Program-made: the position numbers and the translations under genes
Shown here: positions 1 to 9,881 of the stretch, one piece after another
Numbering within the stretch: position 1 is the stretch's first letter
How the letters are laid out: every line of letters starts with the position of its first letter
Source of the DNA: Arachis hypogaea
Taxonomy: Eukaryota; Streptophyta; Magnoliopsida; Fabales; Fabaceae
Assembly (NCBI RefSeq): GCF_003086295.3
Contig: NC_092050.1
Span: forward strand, 156,184,699-156,248,698
Length of the DNA stretch: 64,000 nt
Direction: 5' to 3'
Notes under the pieces: model-generated
The model's database searches: none
The model's input: the letters and a program-made list of their open reading frames with translations, nothing else
What the model was told of the DNA's origin: nothing

Positions 1-1019
1 ACGCTCGAGGAATAGAATTACTTGCGTGATAAGAAACCTAAAAGGTAATGATAAAGATAAACAAGAGAGGAAAAGGAAGTCTAAGTGTCCATGAATATTA
101 TATACTACATAGAGAAAATCAAAATCATACCTTGGCCGATTCTCAATATGAACCAAATGAGCTTTCAACCAAAATCCAACCACCAATGTAACTCCAACAA
201 GCACCAACAAGCTCCAAACTCACAATAATCAAGCTATATACATATAAATCACCACAAATCAACCTAGGGCTCAACATAAATTAAATTTCACAAGGTTTTA
301 GTATCTCTTACCTCTCCCAATAGATTTGATGGCCAAAATCCAAGGCTAAGCAAGGATTAGAGCAAACCTAAACATCCAAAATCACAAAAACTCATTTAAC
401 CCAAAACCCTAATGTAATCCGAAATTTTGGAGAGCAGAACTGGAAGAATTTCGAGCTTATCTCTAGAGTTTCTTGGATGGGTTTTGTAGACTCTTCGCAA
501 GGAATGCGTAGCCGCTGACGGCACGCAAATCGGAGCTCTATAGCTCAAGATATGAGTTTGAGAAGATTGAGTGATTAAGGATTCTTCTTTCTCTCCTTCC
601 CTCTCTCAAATCTGAAGTGTGTGTGTTTATGGAGGCTAGGGTTCATTAAATGAACCTTTATATATGTTGGACTTGGGCTCGGTTCAACCCGTTAGCATTT
701 TTAGTCTGTTTGGCCCAATTTCGGGCCAAACCTTTAAAATTAACGCCCAGTTTTCTATTTCTAATATTTTTCTAAGGTTTTTGACTGTTTCAACTTTTTC
801 TCGCGCAGGACCGGACAGACTTGAACCGGTTCAATCGGTTCAACTGTCGGTTCGCGGTTTTTTACGATTTTTCGCAGAAAACACATTTTCTGACTTGGAA
901 GGACCCATTGAGTTCAAAAATGATGTTTAAAACGTCAAATTCTTACTCTAACTTTTTAGAATAAAATTTGGGCAATGTAACCACTTATTTAACCGGTTCG
1001 ATTAATTGCGGTTCTTACA
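1..1019. mobile_element. probable 3' part of an LTR, entering from outside the window
   Basis: Non-coding, with no convincing reading frame. It contains a TATA-like stretch near 660 and ends in a CA after a GC-richer segment (GCGGTTCTTACA at 1008-1019), followed abruptly by AT-rich DNA. That ending resembles the 3' terminus of plant Ty3/gypsy LTRs. The left end lies outside the window and no target duplication can be tested, so this is a weak call. It could also be ordinary promoter-like intergenic DNA. Confidence 0.3.
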
Positions 1020-2525
1020 TTTAATTATTTAAATATCATACAATTTATTATAATTTCTATCAATCAATTAATTGTAATTCAAATTGAATGATTATTTTGT
1101 TACAAAATTATTATTTCCTAATCTATTTATGGGCAATACACATAATAATTTTAATCGTAAATTAAGCTATTTTATATTAAATGATTTATATAATGGTCAT
1201 CTCATTTACTATCATAAATGCTGAATTAAATAAGTCATTATTACTTTTAATTTAGAATTAAATGAGAATAAAACCAGAGATACTATTTTATTTGGCCTTT
1301 AGGGTTTAATAGGTGTCACACTCAAATATAAATAGTGACTTCTGAATTTTGGTCTTCAACACATCAAAGCCACCTCCATAACTCTTTTTCCATAAAAGGA
1401 ATTGCGATTCAACTCTATCAGGGATATAGAAAGTTTTCAAAGAACAAGGGAATAGTCTGAATTTGCATGAATTCTAAATGTTTGAACTTACGATGTTGTT
1501 TCAGTTGGTTGTCGTTACGAGAATGACTCTAATCTTTACGTGTCTAAGGACTAGAATAGATTAAATATTATTTAAGTAATTTATTTCTAATATTGGTATT
1601 TGATTAAATTAGTTTTAGAGAAATTTAAATTATTGTTGACTCAATTTATATATTACGACTATTCTTTTTGAATATATTATTTTTATATTTTTTAATATAA
1701 AATTTCTTTTTTTTCCTGATTTTTAACTTTATTTTCTTTCTTGGATATATGTATCACCTTATTTTCTTATTTTATATTTCAAATTAGTAATATAATTATT
1801 AAAAAAATTTATTTAAAAAAATAAAAATAAATATTAAAACATCACTATTTACCAAAAAAGGAAAGATACTTGAAAAAAATAAAAACAAAAAATTAAAACA
1901 TCACTATTAGAAAAAAACTGTAAATAGGCGTATGAATGGGGCCGAGATTGAAAAATATATATGGATATAAAAAATAAAAAATTATTGCACGATTGTATAA
2001 TAAAAAATAATTATATATATAAAACGAAATAATTATAACAAAAAAATAATTAATATATGTGATTTAAATATTTTTAATAACTGGTAACATGGAGTTTAAC
2101 AAAATATAATTCATATATTTTTTTATTTATGTATATGTATATATATTAAAAAAAAACTATCCTAATATATATATATATATAAAGAGAGAGAGTTATTTAA
2201 CAAAATTAATATATACGTATACATAAATAAAAAAATTATTATAATTTATGAAAATTTCACATGAACTCTTTTTTCTCTCAAATAAATTTATTCTAATTAT
2301 ATTAGCATGATTATATTAATTTAAGAAAATATTTTTATTATAATTATATCAAATCAATATTCAATGTGTTATTAAACTACTTATCAATTATTGATATTTT
2401 TAATCATTCTAATTATATCAATTGATATAATTCTAATTCTTATTCAAGTGTAATAATTTTATTAGAAGATATATAGTTGATGCACACATTAATAGTGACC
2501 CATTTAATTTGATATCAATTAGTGG
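1020..2525. other. AT-rich intergenic DNA
   Basis: Very AT-rich with short TA and A runs. I see no gene, RNA or bounded repeat. Confidence 0.7.

Positions 2526-2604
<79 letters not shown>
2526..2604. repeat. (AAT)n microsatellite at the left border of the MULE
   Basis: About 26 AAT units run directly up to the MULE terminus at 2605. The same triplet continues past the other terminus from 18546. The usual 9-bp MULE target duplication (TAATAATAA on both sides) is therefore present but cannot be distinguished from the microsatellite. Confidence 0.95.
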
Positions 2605-2680
2605 GGGTAAAAAACCCAAATGAGCCAAGGGGAGCTCATTTTTACCCAAATCCGCCAAATCAAATTTTGATACATCAATC
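2605..2680. repeat. left terminal inverted repeat of the MULE
   Basis: Starts GGGTAAAAAACCC and matches the reverse complement of 18470-18545 over 76 bp with one mismatch (GGGGAG against GGAGAG). Sequence similarity fades beyond it, but the spacing of TTCGAA motifs stays mirrored. Confidence 0.95.
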
Positions 2681-2703
2681 TACCAGAACACATTTTTATA
2701 TAA

Positions 2704-3036
2704 TTCGAATCAAAAGGATTCGAATTAGGTTTGCACATAATTCGAATTGATTCAATTCGAATTACTCCCAAGGACTCTTCCCACGTAGTTCGAATCAATT
2801 AGATTCGAATTAGGCATGCAAGGTTCGAATTATGTCAATTCGAATTACATAGACCACGTGGCTTAGGAGAGTTCGAATCGACTTGATTCGAATTACTCTC
2901 ATATTGCAACTTAAAGTAATTCAAAATGTATCAATTCGAATTACACACATTTCGTCCCAATAGGTAATTCGAACCTTATTGATTCGAATTACAAGTGAAT
3001 TTCCTATAAAAGGAGTTCAAACCTAGTTCATTCGAA
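2704..3036. repeat. left subterminal array of eight TTCGAA dyads
   Basis: TTCGAA (or TTCAAA) motifs occur as pairs starting at 2704/2719, 2741/2756, 2789/2804, 2824/2839, 2872/2887, 2920/2935, 2968/2983 and 3016/3031. Every pair is exactly 15 bp apart. Successive pairs are spaced 37, 48, 35, 48, 48, 48 and 48 bp. Most pairs form an 8-10 bp inverted repeat around a 5-nt centre. The spacers are otherwise dissimilar. Likely roles are transposase binding or promoter control of the PMD gene whose TATA box lies at 3005. Confidence 0.9.
3005..3011 (+). promoter_or_regulatory. TATA box of the PMD gene
   Basis: TATAAAA lies within the last unit spacing of the left array, about 85 bp upstream of the first coding exon, in the right orientation for the plus-strand gene. 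Confidence 0.6.
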
Positions 3037-3093
3037 TCAGTTTTTCAAACTGAGAACCCACAAAATCCCAGAGAAAGCGACCCAAAATCGGCT

Positions 3094-6072
3094 CGAGAAA
3101 GTCTGTAGCGGCATACTTAGGCGATGGGGACGATCCGGGAAGGCTGTATCGACTGAATGGAGTCGCTCATATAGCCGGGGTGATCAACGACGAGGTTAGC
3201 GGTTTACTATGGTGGTTTATTATATTTGTATATGTTAGTGGTATTGTAAATCGGTATTTAAAGTGGTTTATGATAGTGGTTTTAAAGGCGGTTTTATTTG
3301 CGGTTTATGTCAGTGGTTTTGGTTTGTTGTAGTGCATGCGATTTATGTAAGTGGATTTGCCCATGGTTTTTGTAAGTGGATTTGGCCGTGGTTTTTGTAA
3401 GTGAATTTGCCCGTGGTTTAATGAGTGGTTTAATGAGTGGTTTAATGAGTGGTTTAATGAGTGGTTTTGCCCGTAGTTTTATTAAGTGGATTTGCATGTG
3501 GTTCTTTTTCTAATATTTTGGATCCGGTTTGAGTGTGCGGTTTTGATTGCGGTTTTACTAGCGGTTCAGTAGAATTTACATTTGCCTGTTGAATTTAGAT
3601 GCGGTCTATGTTAGCGTGTTTTGTTTGCAATTTTCGTTGTGGACTGAATTATCTCCCGTTGCATTTATTTTGGTTACTTGGTTACGTCGTGAATTTTATC
3701 AGTTAGTGGTATTGTCAGTCGTTCTAATTATGCGGTTCATTTAATGCGCAGCCCCGGCGTTGCATATCGAGCATGCGGCGGTAGCAGGGTATGCGACTTG
3801 ATGAGAGGTACGTTCCGTACTTGCAGATGGCCGGACTATACTATCTTGCGAGACTGAACGACAGATGGTTCAGACTGGACGAGCCCCTTGTGAGTGCCTT
3901 CGTGGAGCGGTGGCGTCCGGAGACACACACGTTCCACATGCCGTTCGGAGAGTGCACCATCACACTTTAGGACGTCGCGTATCAGTTGGGCTTGCCGGTA
4001 GATGGACGTTACGTCAGTGGTTACCTGACAGATTTCCACGTATACATAGAGAGTGGCAGGCCAGCATGGCAGTGGTTCCATGATTTGCTCGGTGTGTTAC
4101 CTCCCGCGAACCAGATACAGAAGTTTGCAGTGAACTGCACCTGGTTCCAGGAGACCTTTGGAGAGTGCCCCGAGGGGCAGATGAGGAGACGGTCAGGCGC
4201 TTTGCCCGTGCGTACATCATGATGCTGTTGGGCACCCAGCTGTTTGCCGACAAGTCCGGCAATCGTATTCACATCAGGTGGTTACCGTTTGTGGCTCGGC
4301 TAGAGGAGATGGGTGGCTATAGCTGGGGGTCGGCGGCACTAACATGGTTGTATCAGTGCATGTGCTGAGTGGCCAACAGACATGTCGTGAAGTTAGCTGG
4401 GCCGTTACAGTTACTTCAGTCTTGGATCTTCTGGCGGTTTTCTGATTTTAGGCCTGCTGGCTATGATGCGTTTAGCTGGCCCCTTGCCTCTAGGTACCAC
4501 TATCTTATTGTACTAGTTATCCTTATTATATGTTTTTTCAATTTCGCATGCAAATTTATACCTCTTAGAATCATTCATGAATGCAATACTATGTTTAATT
4601 TCCCATTCAGGTGGTCAGGATACAATCCTGGGATTAGCGAGAAGGGACCTCGGGTGCAGATGGCTCGGCTGAGGATTGACTTGTTACAGGCTCGGGATGT
4701 AAGTAAGCTAAGCTCATATGTGTAGTTTCCGCTTCTTTTAGTTTATATGGTTTAACGAATTTGTCAAATGGATTTGAATTCCTTTTTTCAGTTCATATGG
4801 ATGCCCTACAGCACACCCGACGTCCTCCAGGTTGTCCATCCGGAGGTCTTGGAGCCTCGGTATACGATGTTATGGCGGTGTGTGACGTCCCTGATATATT
4901 TTACGGTGGTTGAGTGGCATCAGGTTGATAGAGTGTTACCACAGTTCGGCGGCGTACAGCCACCCCCACATCCCGCCCTGAACATCGACTTCTTGATGTC
5001 GAAGGACGGGAGAGGTGGTGACCGTTGGTTCCCGTCCCATTTACAGCATTGGCATCTTCACTGGGAGACACGTGCAGATCATGTGTTACGGTTCGATGTT
5101 GTCGATGACCTGGGACCCTCACATGAGTTCTTGGCCGGGTGGCATCAGCATGGAAAGAGGTTCTTGTCACCTGAGATGTACTTGGGGGATCCGAGAGGTA
5201 TTCCTATTCCGGTTGAGGCGACACAGAGGGGTGCCGGCCGAGTTCCAGATATGGACCGAGTTGACGACATTCCTGACAGGCGCCGAGTTGAGAGGAGAGC
5301 TCGAGTTGGGACACGTCGTAGCCAGCGTGAGTGGAGATGGCTGGACCAGGCTATGGAGGAGGGCCATGAGGCTGGTAGGGGCGGTGGTCGACGACGAGGG
5401 CGTGGAGGCAGGAGGAGGGGGGCTGCTCCTAGGCAGGATAGCCCTGATCGTGGTGATCATGCAGCTGGAGGAGGAGCTCCAGTGGGGGATGTTAGGCCCG
5501 CTCATGGTGGACATGGTGGAGAGTGGTATGGATCTGATATGGGAGATCCATCGACCCATGCTGACACTGGGCTTGGAGAGGGGATGCTCGGAGATTACTT
5601 CGTTAGTGTTCCACTGACGACCAGACACCTTAGGAGAATACGCCATGGGTGATTCCGGGATCGACGTTTTCAGAGTTTCTTGTCGGTGATGGGATTGACG
5701 CGGATTTTGGTGGATCACATTTTCTGGATGAGATCACCACCATGTTGCAGGAGGATGAGGCAGCCCGTTGACGGGTGCAGACGACGAGGACACAGGGAGC
5801 GCTAGATGTCGATCTGAATGAGCCTCCCTCGGTCGGCCCTTTTCAGCCTTTCGCCTTGGGTGGGACCCCAGCATCAGCACGTATTGCTCCGTCACATTCA
5901 GTCGCCGGACCTTCCTCCTCCCAACCCCTACATGTCCAGTCTAGGGTGCCTGCACAGCCACCCCCCGGAGGACGAGGAGGACGAGATCGAGGATGAGGAG
6001 CCCCTTATCCGGAGAGGTCATAGGACACGGGTCCCACCTCGTTGTGGGACGGGGTCGCACCTATTTAGATGA
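3094..6072 (+). pseudogene. plant mobile domain (PMD, MAIN-like) gene of the MULE, broken
   Basis: Exons fit approximately 3094-3194, 3752-4493, 4611-4698 and 4792-6072. Introns have GT..AG ends: 3195-3751, 4494-4610 and 4699-4791. Exon 2 encodes the core of the plant mobile domain (the MAIN/MAIL family, often mis-named 'phosphatase 7 long form'). The C-terminal part is basic and Arg/Gly-rich (about 5390-5440), then has a DLNEPP motif near 5810, an acidic stretch and a conserved end at 6072. Lesions: TAG at 3782 and 3968, a 1-bp loss in the G run at 4174-4177, TGA at 4366 and 5769, a frame change near 5600-5660 and another near 5970. No convincing in-frame ATG is visible in exon 1. Family members act in silencing of transposons and in meristem maintenance; this copy cannot make the full protein. 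It converges on the transposase gene. Confidence 0.82.
3415..3462. repeat. 12-bp tandem repeat in the first PMD intron
   Basis: Four perfect copies of GGTTTAATGAGT. The whole intron (3195-3751) is built from looser GTGGTTT-like units, suggesting expansion by slippage. Confidence 0.85.
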
Positions 6073-6477
6073 TTTGTGATATGTGTTATGTGCTATATCG
6101 TGATCCTTTTTGTACATTATATATTTCCGTCATCCGAGATGTATTTCATGTTGTTATCTATGTTGGACGTTATATATATCTGCCATCAATGTTGTATTTT
6201 ATTTTGTTATCTTTGTTGTATGTTATATATTTTTATTATCAGTGTACTATTTTATTTCGTTAGTTCATCGGAGCCTGCGGCAGTGACTTCGATTTTGCAT
6301 TATTGTTTATCAGTGACGGTGATAAATAGTGTATTCTCCTTATGCAAATTATTTCTATTATTAGTAACACGTTTGCCATACATATCTAATACGAGACGGA
6401 TTTTTCAGCACTGTAAACCGACTACTTAGCAAACCTAGTACATTGTTTTCTGGAAAAAAAAGGTACAAAACATCAAA
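6073..6477. other. spacer between the convergent PMD and transposase genes
   Basis: AT-rich, with repeated TTATAT/TTGTTAT-like words. It probably holds the 3' UTRs and polyadenylation signals of the two convergent genes. No coding potential recognised. Confidence 0.6.
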
Positions 6478-6555
6478 CTAATAATGCAGCAGAACATAAA
6501 ACTGGACATATAGATTTATTTCACCCTGCATGGCGGGGTCCTCCGGCCTGTGGAC
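6478..6555 (-). pseudogene. severed C-terminal end of the MULE transposase
   Basis: Once the copia element and one copy of the TGGAC duplication are set aside, the minus-strand reading from 15571 continues here. It ends at a TAG (6478-6480) in the frame that is open, or at a TGA (6521-6523) in the frame that would fit an intact zinc knuckle. It is therefore the tail of the transposase gene, displaced by 9 kb. Confidence 0.75.
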
Positions 6556-6980
6556 TGTAAATCATGTTGCTTGTATGCGAAGTTTGTATTCGTAGGTTTT
6601 GATGAATGACAAACCAACAAACGACATGAAAGACAAACCAACAAACAACTTGAATGAACAAGCATGTTGAAAGATCAACCAACATTCAACGTTGAGGAAT
6701 GAAGAGTTGAAAGCAACACAACAACAACAAGAAACTCAAGTCCACAACATTTGAAGACAAGTATAGTGTCTTAGGACTTAGGTAACTTCTTGTTAAGAAC
6801 CAATTGCTAAATCTCTCAACACACACTCACAAAATGTTTTGATGCACATCTTGCAATTCGATGCTAGCCAAATGGTTTAAAAACTTGTTTTCAAAGGTAC
6901 AAAAGCATAGGAATTGACTCCAACAAGTTTGAGATCAATCCTAAGCATTTTGAAGTGATTTTAAGCCATTCTTTAAGGTT

Positions 6981-7136
6981 TGCATCGATGCACACTCATC
7001 TTGCATCGATGCAAAGCATGCGACGACTTGTTGCATCGATGCAAAGATGTTTGCATCGATGCAACCTAGCTGAAAATTCAAGTTTCAGCTTCAAAGACAC
7101 ATTTGCATCGATGCAAAGTGTTATGCATCGATGCAA
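6981..7136. repeat. palindromic TTGCATCGATGCAA boxes in the 5' LTR (six copies)
   Basis: Cores at 6981-6992, 7001-7014, 7031-7044, 7051-7064, 7103-7116 and 7123-7136. The 14-bp box is a perfect palindrome; edge bases vary in the first and last copies. All lie about 90-240 bp upstream of the TATA box, in U3, so an enhancer-like role is plausible. The 3' LTR keeps only four. Confidence 0.9.
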
Positions 7137-7222
7137 ATGATTCAAAAACATAAAAAACGGCTAGTTTTGACAAAACGGCTCCATCCCATTAACTCCCCAA
7201 CGTTTCTAAGGTTTGGGGAGTC

Positions 7223-7230
7223 TATAAATA
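7223..7230 (+). promoter_or_regulatory. LTR promoter TATA box of element A
   Basis: TATAAATA follows a GC-richer stretch. The same motif lies at 14733-14740 in the 3' LTR. It should set the genomic RNA start roughly 30 bp downstream. Confidence 0.7.
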
Positions 7231-8063
7231 GATGGATTGAAGCCTTATTTCATATGTGTGAGTATTTGCAAACTATCTTGTTCATATTCTTTCATTCTAC
7301 ACATTTTTTTAAGGTGTTATAATACACAATTTGAGAGAGCAATATCAATTGGTTCAATAGTGCTAAACTTGTAATCATACACTCTTCTAGAGAGTACTCA
7401 TTTCATCTCAACAATTCTTTGAGAATTGTTTTCTTGTACACTTTGTAAATTGGAGTGTGATCTCCAAGGTTGAGTCAAGAGTTATAAACACTATAGTCGG
7501 TGAGGATACCAAAGAGGTATACTAAGTACTCAAGGCAAATCTTAGAGAAGGTATCTCTAAGTGGAGTGGGTTAGTATACGAGTGGTGATCATATACCGTG
7601 AGGTGTTAGAAACTAAGGACTCGGATTGTAAAAGGTTTTGCGCGAGCACCTTGAAGCTTGGCAATAGTGGAACTTCTCAATAGCGATTGAGAAAGAAAGT
7701 GGACGTAGGACAAGGATTGTGCCGAACCACTCTAAATAGCGTTTGCATCTCTCCAAACTCATCTCTTCAATATTATTGTCTTTTACCTTTGAGCAAATAA
7801 ATTGTGATCGAAAAGTAGCTTCGTAAGTACTTAAGGAATAGCTTAAGTCCGATTGGTGAAAAGCTTGATCAATTTATTTGAGTTGGTGTCTATTGGAAAG
7901 TAAAAGCTCCTTATAAATGCTTAGCAATTGAGTTAAGCTCTTGGAAAAATACTAGTACAATAACACTTTTGTATATTGTCTTTAACTTTCGCAAAAAGAT
8001 TCATTGTTGTTGCAATACTCAATTCACCCCCCCTCTTGAGTAATTGTGCATAGGTTCTACAAG

Positions 8064-8075
8064 TGGTATCAGAGC
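8064..8075 (+). other. primer binding site of element A (initiator tRNA-Met)
   Basis: TGGTATCAGAGC, two bases after the LTR's terminal CA. This is the classic plant copia PBS, complementary to the 3' end of initiator tRNA-Met. Confidence 0.95.
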
Positions 8076-8115
8076 TTAACCCTTTGAAAGACTTAACCGT
8101 TTAAGGGAAAAGATC

Positions 8116-9870
8116 ATGGCAAGCACAAGCTTTAACAACAACAACACTAGTGAAGGTAACTCAACCGCTAGACCTCCTCTTTTTAGCGGAACAAATTACT
8201 CTTATTGGAAAAATAAGATGAGAATTTGGTTCCGTTCTCAAGATGTGAGAATTTGGAAAGTGATTGAGAATGGAAATCACATTCCAACAAAGACAACAAG
8301 CGCTAAAGAAGGAGAAGTCTCCGTCTCAAAGCAAGTCCCGAAAGGAGAAGATGAATATAGTGACGATGATTGGAAGAAAGTGGCAATGAATGATAAAGCC
8401 ATCAACTTCATTCATTGTGCACTTAACGAGCATGATTATATGAAGATCTCTACATGTGAAACCGCTAAAGAGATTTGGGATAAACTCCAAATCACTTACG
8501 AAGGAACCGACCACGTTAAAGAATCAAAGGTATTTATGTTGGTTCATGAATGGGAAAATTTTAAAATGAAAGATGAAGAGAGCATTGAAGAAGCTCTTGA
8601 AAGACTCTCCAAGATCTTCAACAACCTAAGCATGCTTGGCACAAAATTCAATGATAAACAAATTGTGACCAAGGTGCTTACAAGCCTTACACCAAAATGG
8701 AACTCCAAAGTGAACGCCATTGTGGAAGGAAGGCTCTATGATCAACTTACATTTGATCAACTACGAGGTAATCTTCTCACCTATGAGATGACTATGCTAA
8801 ATAGACAAAAAGGTGAAGAAAGCAAGAAGAAAAGTCTCGCCCTTAAAACAACATCACTACAAGAAGAGAGTGATGATAATGAAGAAGAAGGAGATGAAGA
8901 ATTTGCACTCTTATTAAAAAGATTCAATAAGTTTGCAATGAAGAAAAACTTCAAGAGCAAAACAAAGGTACCAAAATGCTATGAGTGTGGAGAAGTTGGA
9001 CACATTAAACCCAATTGTCCAAAACTTCAAAAGGAGGACAAAAACAAGAAATTTAAGAAGAAGGAGAAAGCATACATATCATGGGAGAACGAGGATGAAT
9101 CCGACTCCGATGACGACGAGGTTGCAAATCTTTGCTTAATGGCAAGCGAAGAAAAGGTTAGTGATGACAACTTCACTTCTTTTAATTTACAAGATGAATA
9201 TGATGCCTTACTTGAGGTGTACACAAAACTTACCCAAGATTATTCTCTCCTAAAGAAAAAGAATATGGATCTTTTAAAACAAAATGAGATGTTGAAAAAC
9301 GAGAATATCAATCTTGGAAAAGATAAGTGTAGCACAAGTAGTGATCCATACAAATCTTGTAAAATGCATGAAAATGAAATTACAAATCTTAAGAACACTT
9401 TAGCTAAGTTCAATGAATCTTCAAAGAACTTAGATAAAATGTTGAAAAACCAAAAGCATGTTCATAATAAGGAAGGTTTAGGTTTTGAAAAAGGAAAATT
9501 TAAAAATACTAAAACTCCTATTAGGCAACCGCAAGCCCAAAAGGCAAGCATGCCTAAAAGGAATGAAGCCTTTAAATATCCTCCTCAACATGCTTCATTT
9601 AGAAATTATAATCACAATGCATATAGATCAAAAGATGTTGCATTTAGGAAACAACCTAGGCAACCATTTAGAAACATGCATAGAATGCATAATCCAAATG
9701 TCATATGTCATTATTGTAATAAAGTAGGTCATATAGCACCCGTATGCTTTACTAGAATTAAACATATAAAATTTCGTAGTCAAGATACGAGATGGGCACC
9801 TTATGGGCATTATGCTCATACTAACCATCAAGGACCCAAATTCACTTGGGTACCTAAATCCCAATTTTAA
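8116..9870 (+). CDS. gag: gag of element A
   Basis: 584 residues from ATG 8116, the first ATG after the PBS, to TAA 9868-9870. The N-terminal half is the copia-type gag polypeptide domain, with a conserved tryptophan/tyrosine-rich start (about residues 15-60). There is a CCHC zinc knuckle at 288-301, an acidic linker, a predicted coiled coil around 360-450 and a second CCHC knuckle at 531-544. It forms the virus-like particle and packages RNA. Pol follows in the -1 frame, but the two frames do not overlap: pol is blocked upstream by a TAG at 9879-9881. A simple frameshift therefore cannot join them. No internal stop; looks functional. Confidence 0.95.
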   Translation: MASTSFNNNNTSEGNSTARPPLFSGTNYSYWKNKMRIWFRSQDVRIWKVIENGNHIPTKTTSAKEGEVSVSKQVPKGEDEYSDDDWKKVAMNDKAINFIHCALNEHDYMKISTCETAKEIWDKLQITYEGTDHVKESKVFMLVHEWENFKMKDEESIEEALERLSKIFNNLSMLGTKFNDKQIVTKVLTSLTPKWNSKVNAIVEGRLYDQLTFDQLRGNLLTYEMTMLNRQKGEESKKKSLALKTTSLQEESDDNEEEGDEEFALLLKRFNKFAMKKNFKSKTKVPKCYECGEVGHIKPNCPKLQKEDKNKKFKKKEKAYISWENEDESDSDDDEVANLCLMASEEKVSDDNFTSFNLQDEYDALLEVYTKLTQDYSLLKKKNMDLLKQNEMLKNENINLGKDKCSTSSDPYKSCKMHENEITNLKNTLAKFNESSKNLDKMLKNQKHVHNKEGLGFEKGKFKNTKTPIRQPQAQKASMPKRNEAFKYPPQHASFRNYNHNAYRSKDVAFRKQPRQPFRNMHRMHNPNVICHYCNKVGHIAPVCFTRIKHIKFRSQDTRWAPYGHYAHTNHQGPKFTWVPKSQF

Positions 9871-9881
9871 TTGTTTTGTAG
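9871..9881 (+). promoter_or_regulatory. TTGTTTTGTAG motif at the gag/pol junction (candidate splice acceptor)
   Basis: The pol reading frame opens at base 9882, immediately after this AG. A TACTAAC branch-point-like sequence lies at 9819-9825. The same 11 bases followed by G occur at the gag/pol junction of element B (60411-60421, 41302-41312) and before the third ORF of this element (13075-13085). Confidence 0.5.

Larger units (their letters stand above)
6556..8061 (+). repeat. 5' LTR of element A (1,506 bp)
   Basis: Begins TGTAAATC and ends TTCTACA. TATAAATA at 7223-7230. Six TGCATCGATGCA boxes lie at 6981-7136. A C-run with flanking T-rich sequence precedes the end, matching the C-rich integrase signal described for Sireviruses. 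Relative to the 3' LTR it has an extra 50 bp within 7001-7064 and A instead of T near 6630. Confidence 0.95.

Noticed and set aside
664..930. 88-residue plus-strand ORF
   Set aside because: No recognisable domain; within the probable LTR end.
2433..2798. Minus-strand reading frame with a long tyrosine run
   Set aside because: It is the translation of the AAT microsatellite across the MULE border.
2704..3036. CRISPR-like look of the TTCGAA array (short repeats, variable spacers, regular period)
   Set aside because: Repeats are 6-10 bp palindromes inside a plant MULE end, mirrored at the other end; there is no cas context and this is a eukaryotic genome.
2704..3036. Heat-shock elements made of TTC and GAA
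   Set aside because: The TTC and GAA triplets abut with no 2-bp gap, unlike the nTTCnnGAAn arrangement.
5015..5718. Long overlapping frames on both strands over the PMD C-terminal exon
   Set aside because: Shadows of the GC-rich, Arg/Gly-rich coding exon, apart from short stretches that continue the PMD frame after frameshifts.
8143..8160. GAAGGTAAC near the gag start as splice donor for pol
   Set aside because: Joining it to 9882 would put pol in the wrong phase.
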